Assembly (NCBI RefSeq): GCF_001482385.1
Contig: NZ_CP013612.1
Coordinates: forward strand, 558,001 to 622,000
Source: Pseudoalteromonas rubra
GTDB lineage: Bacteria; Pseudomonadota; Gammaproteobacteria; Enterobacterales; Alteromonadaceae
Direction of reading: 5' to 3'
Length of the DNA stretch: 64,000 nucleotides
Shown: positions 36,185 through 44,980 of the stretch, in pieces
Layout of the letters: each line of letters begins with the position of its first letter
How positions within the stretch are numbered: the first letter of the stretch is position 1
Program-made: the position numbers and the translations under genes
The notes under the pieces: generated by a model
Database searches by the model: none
What the model saw: only the letters and a program-made list of their open reading frames with translations
Told to the model about the DNA's origin: nothing

Positions 36185-36433
36185 AGCTGCACCTCATAGG
36201 CAGTTTCACTGTCATGACCGCAATACGTTGTCAGCTACACAACATCTACGCTAGCTCACATAAATGACAGTTTCGTTAAGGTTGTCTAACGACAGCTGAA
36301 AACTTAGTCTTAAATGCGTGCTGAGACAACCGGGGTATCGCTATATACTGGCATAGTTTTTACTGCGCCGGATTGATCTGACAGGGGAAATAGTTTGTTA
36401 AGGCGCTTTAGTGAGCAGTCGAACGACTCAGGC

Positions 36434-36460
36434 AAAAAAAAGCAGTCGAATGACTGCTTT
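36434..36460 (-). terminator. Terminator after the DUF1338 gene
   Basis: On the minus strand AAAGCAGTC-ATTC-GACTGCTTT (36460 to 36439) runs into a T-run. It follows the DUF1338 stop by 24 bases. A near copy of the arm (GCAGTCGAACGACT) lies just beyond, at 36416. Confidence 0.88.
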
Positions 36461-36483
36461 GACAAGTTACTGTGATAATACGC

Positions 36484-37287
36484 TTAACGCGCGTTAGTAC
36501 TTTCGAAAATCTTGTCAGCTGACGCCGCAACAAAGCCTGTGTAAATTTCGCCATCTGGCTTGTTGTAGCGCAGGGCAAATTCATAGAAACAGCTTGGGAT
36601 GCTGAATTCACCGTCGCTGAAAGCAACCGCATGCTGGTCAGCAAGCGTAGAGGATTGCTCAAGTAACACTTCTGGTGAACCTTTGATTTCGCCACCTGAT
36701 GCGTTCAGTTCAAATCCGGCGTCTTTCAGGGCCTGATTTACGGCTTCAATGGTTTCGAAGTTGCTCAGGTGATTGATGCTTACAGTGAAGTGGTTTGCGC
36801 GGTAACCCCAAGCCGCCATCCATGCTGCATATTCAGATTCAGCTAAAAGTTGCTTGTAGGTTTCGTGGCTAACTTGCCAGTGTGTGCCTGAGTACAGGAA
36901 GTTTTCAGCAGTTACTGCCGTCTCATCGATTTGCTCGACAAGTGCGTCAACAATAGTTTGCAGCTCTGGTGAACACTTTTCTACTAAAAGCTCAGAAATG
37001 AATACTTTTGGTTTAGTCGGATCGCTGTGCTCAAAGTGCTTGGCGTATAACTTTTTGGCTTCGAAATGATATTCGCCGCACTCTTTATAGCCAACCGCTT
37101 TGAAATGCGCAGCTAGCTTTTCTAGGCCAATTTTTTCATGGTTAAAGGTACGCAGGGCAATGTGGTCGTTGATCACATCATCTTGCTGCGTAGAACCAAG
37201 CAGTTCATGGACTTTAACTGCAGATGGAGTAACTTCAAGGTAGTTATTCCATAGTTTTTCAAATAAGCTATCTACATTGTTGTGCAT
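36484..37287 (-). CDS. DUF1338 protein, 2-oxoadipate dioxygenase/decarboxylase (HglS/YdcJ) family
   Basis: 267 residues, the short form of the family. Metal ligands are suggested by DHIALRTF (His near 42) and KVFISELLVE (Glu), with a His in the C-terminal half (YRANHFTVSINHL). HglS-type enzymes are Fe(II) oxygenases that turn 2-oxoadipate into D-2-hydroxyglutarate in lysine catabolism; short members may act on related 2-oxo acids. AAGGA precedes the ATG. A GC-rich hairpin (GCGGC-TTA-GCCGC, 37307-37319) lies between it and astA, so it may have its own promoter. Confidence 0.82.
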   Translation of the reverse strand: MHNNVDSLFEKLWNNYLEVTPSAVKVHELLGSTQQDDVINDHIALRTFNHEKIGLEKLAAHFKAVGYKECGEYHFEAKKLYAKHFEHSDPTKPKVFISELLVEKCSPELQTIVDALVEQIDETAVTAENFLYSGTHWQVSHETYKQLLAESEYAAWMAAWGYRANHFTVSINHLSNFETIEAVNQALKDAGFELNASGGEIKGSPEVLLEQSSTLADQHAVAFSDGEFSIPSCFYEFALRYNKPDGEIYTGFVAASADKIFESTNAR

Positions 37288-37370
37288 AATGACAATCCTT
37301 AAAATGGCGGCTTAGCCGCGTTAAATATTACGACTAAGCACGACGCAATTGTTTAAATCGGTTGGAACAT

Positions 37371-37402
37371 CAGGGTAGTGCAAAATGTGTTTTACTGCCC
37401 TG
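37371..37402 (-). terminator. Hairpin downstream of astA
   Basis: CAGGGTAGT (37371-37379) pairs with ACTGCCCTG (37394-37402) with one T-G pair. The loop is AT-rich and there is no long T-run. A second hairpin at 37307-37319 follows and then TTTT on the minus strand. Together they probably reduce readthrough from astA to the DUF1338 gene. Confidence 0.5.
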
Positions 37403-37417
37403 ACGCTCGAATGTATT

Positions 37418-38452
37418 TCACAGTAAGAATCCGCTGATCTCTTCACCGTCAACAATCTTCAGTGCAGATGCAATGTCTGCAGTGATTCTGAATGAGCTGG
37501 TTTTAGCACACCAGTTGACACGAGTATCAAAGGTGGCGCGAAAATCTGCTAAGCGACAATTGGATACTGACCAGGTTTCATCATTCACGCTGTCTAATTC
37601 ACCTGAGTCCACAATTTGTGCTTTGCCACGTTTGGTTTCTCGTACTGTTTTGATGTTATGTAATCTGGACTCGACGGTTGGGCCTGCATCAAACAGATCT
37701 ACATAGCCCCGGTGTTCAAAGCCTTCTTTTTCTAACAGACGCAGGGCTGGCTTGGTTTTTTCATGTACCTGACCGATGACGGCTTGCGCTTTTTTGCTAA
37801 GTAAGTTGGCATAAATAGGGTATTTAGGCATCAGTTCACTGATGAAAACTTTGTCTCCGAGTCCAACTAGATGGTCCGCTTGCGGGAATTCGATGCTGAA
37901 GAAATGTTCCTGTAGCCATTGCCAGAAAGGAGAGTGTCCATCTTCATCGCTGACACCACGCATCTCTGCAATCACCGTATCACTGAAACGGTCAGCATGT
38001 AACGCCATAAAGTTAAAACGAGAGCGAGATAAAAAGCGGCCAGCAAGGCCCTGTCGAAACGCTTCTCTGAGGAAAAGGGTACAAATCTCGGAGGCACCTG
38101 TATAGTCATTACACATACTCAGTATATCAACTGTGTTGTAGACATTCAGAGTACGTGAATGGTGGACTGTTTTGCCCAAATGATAGTGATACAGAGGCGT
38201 TTGCATACCAACTGCGGCTTCTATCGCGGTTGTGCCCAGGATTTCACCCGTATTACTGTCTTCAAGGACAAATAAGTAGCCTTCGTCCTGCGGTTGCTTA
38301 ACTGCTTTATCAAAGCTCTGCTCTGAGCGTGCAATTTTACTGCTCAGCAAATCATCGTCCACCGGCAGCGACGTGAATCCATAACCAGATTCAATCGCGA
38401 TGGTTTTCAAAGCTGCAAAGTCTTTGTTTGAAATGGGTCTGAGTACTTGCAT
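37418..38452 (-). CDS. astA: Arginine N-succinyltransferase AstA
   Basis: 344 residues. N-terminus MQVLRPISNKDFAALKTIA aligns with E. coli AstA (MMVIRPVERSDVSALMQLA). Further family phrases: GYGFTSLPVDDDLLSSKI, NDYTGASEICTLFLREAFR, LSRSRFNFMALHADRF, HSPFWQWLQEHFFSIEF, and HRGYVDLFDAGPTVE. It makes N2-succinylarginine from arginine and succinyl-CoA, the first step of the AST degradation pathway. ATG 38452 was chosen over an ATG 11 codons upstream by alignment. It follows argD by only 33 bases. Confidence 0.93.
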   Translation of the reverse strand: MQVLRPISNKDFAALKTIAIESGYGFTSLPVDDDLLSSKIARSEQSFDKAVKQPQDEGYLFVLEDSNTGEILGTTAIEAAVGMQTPLYHYHLGKTVHHSRTLNVYNTVDILSMCNDYTGASEICTLFLREAFRQGLAGRFLSRSRFNFMALHADRFSDTVIAEMRGVSDEDGHSPFWQWLQEHFFSIEFPQADHLVGLGDKVFISELMPKYPIYANLLSKKAQAVIGQVHEKTKPALRLLEKEGFEHRGYVDLFDAGPTVESRLHNIKTVRETKRGKAQIVDSGELDSVNDETWSVSNCRLADFRATFDTRVNWCAKTSSFRITADIASALKIVDGEEISGFLL

Positions 38453-38485
38453 AATTTGAACAGGGCGCTGACGCGCCCCTCTCAA

Positions 38486-39739
<1,254 letters not shown>

Positions 39740-39868
39740 TCATTTGCAACAGACAAACTCGCTTTTCCCGCTTTTTTGTCATTATTACGCGTTGCGTTGT
39801 CAATTTGCAGTGCAAAAATAAATAAAATGATTAAAATAACAGTCAAAATGACGATTTAAGTTTTCACA

Positions 39869-40297
39869 ATGATTCATTCACAAGACGAACGTTTACTTTC
39901 TGAGCTGAGGAAAAATGCCCGTGCCAGCATTTCAGAGTTGGCAAGAATTCTCGATATGTCCAGAACCACAGTGCAAAGCCGATTGCAAAAACTAGAGCAT
40001 AGTGGCGTTATTCAGGGTTATAGTGTTGAGCTGGGCAGGCAGTATCAGGAATCTCAGGTTGCGGCTCATGTCTCAATTAAGGTCCGCCAGAAGTTAACTG
40101 CACAAACAAATAATGCACTAAAGCAAATTAACAACATTTCGGCTTTATATGCCATCAGTGGCGAATACGATATGATTGCAGAAGTTGAGGCGCAAAGCCT
40201 GGAGCAACTCAGTCAGTTGCTCGATGACATAGGGAACCTGGAAGGCGTTGAGCGGACTACGTCTTCGGTAATTTTAGAGACTAAGTTTAAGCGCTGA
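39869..40297 (+). CDS. Lrp/AsnC-family transcriptional regulator
   Basis: 142 residues: winged helix-turn-helix (~1-55, DERLLSELRKNARASISELA, then ILDMSRTTVQSRLQKLEHSG) and the RAM ligand-binding domain (ISGEYDMIAEVEAQ). It is divergent from argD-astA, so autoregulation and control of arginine catabolism are likely (inference). Amino-acid ligand unknown. Confidence 0.92.
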   Translation: MIHSQDERLLSELRKNARASISELARILDMSRTTVQSRLQKLEHSGVIQGYSVELGRQYQESQVAAHVSIKVRQKLTAQTNNALKQINNISALYAISGEYDMIAEVEAQSLEQLSQLLDDIGNLEGVERTTSSVILETKFKR

Positions 40298-40312
40298 GGT
40301 GAATCCACATTG

Positions 40313-42226
40313 TTAGCTGGACTCTGGCAGCCACACACTGGTACCGGTGGATGCAATGTGGTTCATATTGCTTTTCAGTACTTTATTGCCTACGCGGCTG
40401 GAGGTTTCCGGGCGGCTGACCAGATAGCCTTGTACGCAGCGTATCCCCATTTGCTTGACCAATTCAAACTGTTCGACCTGTTCAACACCTTCTGCCACAA
40501 TTTTAAGGTCAAGTTGTGCACCCAGTTCGCTGATTGAATTGAGGATCTTGTAGTATTTCGGGTTGTCCTTGGCCTGTGAAATAAACAGTTTATCAATTTT
40601 AATGACGTCTATGGGTAGATCGGCAAGCGTACTGAGTGAACTAAACCCGGTACCAAAGTCATCGATAGCAATAGTTACACCGGCAGAGCGGCAACGCTCG
40701 AGCTGAGCAATGATTTCATTACTGGCGGTTATGAGTGTTGACTCGGTGATTTCAAGCATTAGTGAAGTGGGTGGTAAGCCTGTTTTTTCTAACGCGGCCA
40801 TTACCCAGTCAAAAATAGCGCGGTGCTTGAGTTGGATACCAGAGACGTTAACTGAAATTCTTACTCGCTTCATGCCGGCATTGTGCCAGGCAGACATTTG
40901 TCTACAAGACTCAAGCAGGATCCAATCACCCAAATCCAAAATCAGGTTGGACTCTTCCGCAATGGGAATAAACTCAGACGGTGGGATCAGGCCTTCAATA
41001 GGGTGGTGCCATCTGGCGAGTGCTTCAAAGTAGTCAATGGAGCAATCTTCAACATGCACAATTGGCTGAAACGACAAATGAAAATTCTGAGAAGCAATTG
41101 CCAAACGTAATTCTTCCAGCAGGTAGTGGTAGCGACGAATTTTGTTGCCCATTTCCGGGGAGTAAACGCGGAAAATTCCCCGGCCATCCGTTTTGGCTCG
41201 GTACATAGCGACATCAGACATTTGTAGTAGTGCATTCGGTGTCGCTGCACTGTCTGGGTATACGGCAATACCGATACTGGCGCTGATTTTTACCAGTTTA
41301 TTGCCAAGGACAAAATCGCGTTCAATTTCCCCAAGTATGGTTTGAGCTACTTCAGTACAAAAGCCTGTGTCTTTGAGTTCCGGGATAAAGATAGAAAACT
41401 CATCGCCGCCGAGTCTGGACAGGTTTTGATCGAGCCCATGCACGGCATGCAGCGCCTGTAATTGGTATTGGCGTACGACCTGGCATAAACGCTCGGCAAC
41501 CTGGATCAGTATCTCGTCGCCAAAACTGTGTCCGAACGAATCATTAACTTGCTTAAAACCATCCAGGTCGATAAATAGCAGGCCACATTTACTTTGCTGT
41601 TGTTCTGCCATAGCCAACTCGTTACTGATGTGTTCGATATAGGCATGGCGGTCTATCAGTTTTGTTAGTTTGTCCTGAAAGACATGGCTGTCGGTTTTAA
41701 TTTTGATACGTTGAATATTGCTTGCAATGGTATGAACTGCATGGCTGATTTGAGCAACAGAGCCACCGATCGGCAAGGCTTTGTAATCAATCTCAAGGCC
41801 ACTAATGATGTCTTTGAGATCCTGGTTAATATCGGTAAGCGCTTTAGCTCGGGCATGTTGTTGCCTTAATTCCCGTAGTTTGTTCAGCGTTAAGAGCAGC
41901 ATTCCCATAACAAGTAGCAACAAGACTGGCGAAGAAAGTACACGCTTCATGACCTGTTTTACGGGAGCTGAGGTGAATGTTGATTGATCGTGCTTCAGCA
42001 ATACATGTGCTTCGTCTTTTACTAACAAAAATCGTTGTTCAGCAAACAGGAAAGCATACCAGGGGGTATGTTCTGACTGGGAGTTGGTGGGTTGATTAGA
42101 TACCGGCATAGTGGTGCGACCAGTCTGGATGTCGACCACATGTTTTGTAAACAGCAAGCTAATAACAATGCCAATCACAACAAAACAGACAATACAGGTT
42201 GCTATATTTTTAAAAACACTTTGCAT
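40313..42226 (-). CDS. Membrane GGDEF-EAL protein (c-di-GMP synthesis/degradation)
   Basis: 637 residues. Two membrane helices (~7-26 and ~98-114) frame a ~70-residue periplasmic loop too small for a known sensor domain. A GGDEF domain (~180-355) has the intact site RLGGDEF (273-277) and FIDLDGFKQVNDS. The EAL domain (~370-630) has the intact EALARW (401-406), the usual ISVNVS, LEITES, IDDFGTGFSS, IKIDKLF and AEGVE motifs. Both activities are therefore possible. It ends 15 bases from the convergent Lrp/AsnC gene. Confidence 0.93.
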   Translation of the reverse strand: MQSVFKNIATCIVCFVVIGIVISLLFTKHVVDIQTGRTTMPVSNQPTNSQSEHTPWYAFLFAEQRFLLVKDEAHVLLKHDQSTFTSAPVKQVMKRVLSSPVLLLLVMGMLLLTLNKLRELRQQHARAKALTDINQDLKDIISGLEIDYKALPIGGSVAQISHAVHTIASNIQRIKIKTDSHVFQDKLTKLIDRHAYIEHISNELAMAEQQQSKCGLLFIDLDGFKQVNDSFGHSFGDEILIQVAERLCQVVRQYQLQALHAVHGLDQNLSRLGGDEFSIFIPELKDTGFCTEVAQTILGEIERDFVLGNKLVKISASIGIAVYPDSAATPNALLQMSDVAMYRAKTDGRGIFRVYSPEMGNKIRRYHYLLEELRLAIASQNFHLSFQPIVHVEDCSIDYFEALARWHHPIEGLIPPSEFIPIAEESNLILDLGDWILLESCRQMSAWHNAGMKRVRISVNVSGIQLKHRAIFDWVMAALEKTGLPPTSLMLEITESTLITASNEIIAQLERCRSAGVTIAIDDFGTGFSSLSTLADLPIDVIKIDKLFISQAKDNPKYYKILNSISELGAQLDLKIVAEGVEQVEQFELVKQMGIRCVQGYLVSRPETSSRVGNKVLKSNMNHIASTGTSVWLPESS

Positions 42227-42690
42227 GATTGAGCGTATCCACCTACCTAAAGAAATTCGTCCCTGCCAGGAGCAGTAAGTATACTATAAATAAGCCCTAA
42301 GTATGACATGTTTTACACCTAATTCATGTGGTTTCAATCGTAGCTCAGTGCCAGGGGGTATTCTAATAAATTAATACAACTGTGGTGTGTTTAAGATCAA
42401 GTATCAATTAAATTCACTTTACACGAGAATAGTTCTCACCTAACTTTTTAACAAGTTTTGGCGCGTTTATTGCCCGTATACTAAGATACAGGCAGTTGTG
42501 CCAGCTTTCTAAGTGAAAGTCACCATATTAGTGCAAGGCTGGACTGTCACTGCACTGTAATGAAGCGTACATACTGTACGTAGACAATAAGCAATTATGC
42601 TTTGTAGTTTCACAGCAACCGTTAGTCTAGCTGTAACGGGCACGGCACTGTGGCAAGGATAAACAACCTAGCGGTTTTTTGGAGCCCACA
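42227..42690 (+). promoter_or_regulatory. Gene-free region and structured leader before the glycogen operon
   Basis: 464 bases with no credible ORF. A weak -10-like TATACT is at 42477-42482. Downstream lie five successive inverted repeats: GGCA/TGCC (42491-42502), CTTTC/GAAAG (42505-42519), AGTGCA/TGCACT (42530-42556), CGTACA/TGTACG (42566-42580) and CCGTTA/TAACGG (42619-42639). A terminator-like AACC-TAGC-GGTT hairpin plus T-run (42665-42680) directly abuts the GGAG ribosome binding site (42681-42684). The arms are 4-6 bases long, so some are expected by chance. Confidence 0.5.
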
Positions 42691-42993
42691 ATGTTAACTA
42701 AGCGTTTTTTCAAAACAAAAAACGAAGCAGAAGTCACGTTTGAAATCACTCATCCTGAAGCAATCAAAGTGGAACTCGTTGCAGAGTTCAATGATTGGCA
42801 ACCTTTAACGATGAAGTTTAATAAAAAAGACAAACGATTTAAGCTGAAACACCGCTTACCGACAGGGCAAGAATACCATTTCAGATATTTGATCAACGGT
42901 GAGCATTGGGATAATGATGATCAGGCCGACGGCTACGTGCCTAATGGCTTTGGCACGCAAAATAGCGTCGTAGATACTCATAAGCTGGCTTAA
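42691..42993 (+). CDS. Stand-alone glycogen-binding module (CBM48/isoamylase early-set type), 100 aa
   Basis: The protein is essentially one beta-sandwich: strand EVTFEITHPEAIKVELVAEF, the carbohydrate-binding NDWQPLTMKF (Trp of the glycogen-binding loop), then GQEYHFRYLINGEHWDND. These are hallmarks of the CBM48/AMPK-beta glycogen-binding family. It carries no catalytic domain. It starts at ATG 42691 with GGAG upstream (a TTG at 42679 is unlikely). First gene of the glycogen operon, four bases before malQ, so a targeting or regulatory role on glycogen is inferred. Confidence 0.85.
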   Translation: MLTKRFFKTKNEAEVTFEITHPEAIKVELVAEFNDWQPLTMKFNKKDKRFKLKHRLPTGQEYHFRYLINGEHWDNDDQADGYVPNGFGTQNSVVDTHKLA

Positions 42994-42997
42994 CGCA

Positions 42998-44980
42998 ATG
43001 CAAGGGCTGGAGCAACTATTTTACTTGCATGGAATAGGCTTTGATTACACCAAATATAATGGTGAACACGTTTATTTCGACCATGCAACTAGGGTCAGTG
43101 CATTGCGTTGTTGTGGCGTAGACACGGGACATAGTTCGGGCATCGCAGAGTTAAACTTTGCGCTAGATATCAAGCGCTGGTTTGACGTTGTGGGGGAAGT
43201 GGTATTGGCTGATGCCCACTCAGGAGGCTTCTCGCTAAAAATACCCGAGTCAGCCCGAAATGCATCTGTTGTTATTCAGATACCCGATTTATCAATATGC
43301 CACAGCTGCGCCTTGTCAGAAGCCGAAGTGGTCGGGGATTATCATTACAACGGCGAAACTTATTTAGATGTGAAAATCGAAATTGGGGCGCTGCCTGTTG
43401 GTTACCATAAGACGCAAATAGAAGGCCCCTTTGAGACGAAAATAACTGAGTTATGGTCAGTCCCCGAGCGTTGTTACGCCTTAGATCAGGAACAGTTAAA
43501 ACGAACGGGCCTGTCGTTGCAGCTTTATACGTTACGTAGTGACCGTAATCATGGTGTTGGTGATTTTCGCGACCTATATCAATTACTCCGTGGTGCTGCG
43601 GCTAAGCATTGTGATTTTGTTTTGCTGAACCCGCTACATTTACTGTTTGAATCTGAGCCTGAGCGTGCAAGCCCGTACAGCCCCTCCCATCGGTGTTTGA
43701 TTAACCCCTTGTATATTGCACTGGACTGGGCTGTTGAAATGTTCCGCGATCATTATCAGGTTAACGTGAGCGACGCTTGCTGCCCGGCTCCTCTTGATTC
43801 TCAGGCGCAGTACATTGATTACAGTGCCGTTGCTGAAGTGAAATATGCCATATTCACTCAATTGTATTACGAATGTATTGATATGCCCGATGTTAGGGAG
43901 GCTGTGCGAGCATTTAAAAACAATAGAATGCATGATCTGAACGTCAGCGCGCTCACGGATCGGGAGTGGTTTTTACAGTGGCTGGCCCATCAGCAGCTTC
44001 AGGCCTGTCAGCAACATGCAACCCAAGCGGGGATGGCCATTGGCCTGATTAATGATCTGGCTGTAGGCTGTGCTAAGGGAGGCTACGAGTTTGCTGAAAA
44101 TGCGTCTCTTTTTGCATTCGGTGCAGATGTTGGTGCACCACCTGACCCATGGGCTGAAACAGGTCAGAATTGGGGTTTACCTGCACTCAACCCGATTAAA
44201 ATACAAAAGCAAAACTATGCCTATTTCCGTTCTCTAGTTCGAAGCAATATGGCGTCTTTTGGCGCACTTCGGATCGACCACGTCATGGCTATTCGGCGTT
44301 TATGGTGGTGTTTTGAATCTCAGGGAAAACCGGATGGCTGTTATGTGTACTACCCTTTTGAACACCTTTTAGCAATTTTAAAAATTGAATCTCATCTGAA
44401 TCGAGCCATGGTGATAGGGGAAGATCTGGGGATAGTGCCACCTGAGGTGTCATCAGCCATGAGTGAGGCGAACCTCTACGGTAATATTTTGATGTATTTT
44501 GCCAAAGATCAGCAGGGTCACTTTAAACCCTCCGAGCAGTATCGTGCTGACACATTGTTAATGGTTGCCAATCATGATGTTGCGCCATTTAATGCTTGGT
44601 GGACGCACAATGATATTCTAATTAGGAAAGACTACCAGCTATGCAGCGAACAAGAAGCCACGCAAATGTCGATGGCAAGAGAGGATGATAAGGCCAGCTT
44701 ATTAGCATGGTTAGGGATAAATGACACATTCGCCTCACAGCAGCATTCGGATATTCACAGCATATATGGTGCACTGCTGAAAAAACTCGCAGCCAGCCCC
44801 AGTAAGTTGCTTGCTATTCAGCTTGATGATCTGGAACAACAACCGTTGCCAGTGAATATTCCGGGCACCGACCGCGAATATCCCAACTGGCGCCGCCGCC
44901 TGGCGACACCAGCCGAACAGACTTTAGAACAGAACCGTCATTTAATGGCAGAGATAAAAAGGATTAGAGAGCAGGCATGA
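42998..44980 (+). CDS. malQ: 4-alpha-glucanotransferase (amylomaltase)
   Basis: 660 residues of GH77. N-terminal non-catalytic part (~1-155) typical of E. coli-type MalQ, then the barrel beginning GLSLQLYTLRSDRNHGVGDF. The catalytic nucleophile is the Asp in GALRIDHVMAIRRLWW (about 426), with acid/base in VIGEDLGIVP and the third acid in VANHDVAPF. It transfers glucan segments among malto-oligosaccharides, recycling short chains from phosphorolysis. Overlaps glgB by four bases (ATGA). Confidence 0.93.
   Translation: MQGLEQLFYLHGIGFDYTKYNGEHVYFDHATRVSALRCCGVDTGHSSGIAELNFALDIKRWFDVVGEVVLADAHSGGFSLKIPESARNASVVIQIPDLSICHSCALSEAEVVGDYHYNGETYLDVKIEIGALPVGYHKTQIEGPFETKITELWSVPERCYALDQEQLKRTGLSLQLYTLRSDRNHGVGDFRDLYQLLRGAAAKHCDFVLLNPLHLLFESEPERASPYSPSHRCLINPLYIALDWAVEMFRDHYQVNVSDACCPAPLDSQAQYIDYSAVAEVKYAIFTQLYYECIDMPDVREAVRAFKNNRMHDLNVSALTDREWFLQWLAHQQLQACQQHATQAGMAIGLINDLAVGCAKGGYEFAENASLFAFGADVGAPPDPWAETGQNWGLPALNPIKIQKQNYAYFRSLVRSNMASFGALRIDHVMAIRRLWWCFESQGKPDGCYVYYPFEHLLAILKIESHLNRAMVIGEDLGIVPPEVSSAMSEANLYGNILMYFAKDQQGHFKPSEQYRADTLLMVANHDVAPFNAWWTHNDILIRKDYQLCSEQEATQMSMAREDDKASLLAWLGINDTFASQQHSDIHSIYGALLKKLAASPSKLLAIQLDDLEQQPLPVNIPGTDREYPNWRRRLATPAEQTLEQNRHLMAEIKRIREQA

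Noticed and set aside
36408..36695. 95-codon minus-strand ORF overlapping the DUF1338 gene end
   Set aside because: Out-of-frame shadow of DUF1338 and its terminator; low-complexity Ser/Thr sequence.
39780..39868. Possible ArgR boxes in the argD/Lrp gap
   Set aside because: AT-rich TGCAAAAATAAAT-like stretch misses several core ArgR positions; too weak to call.
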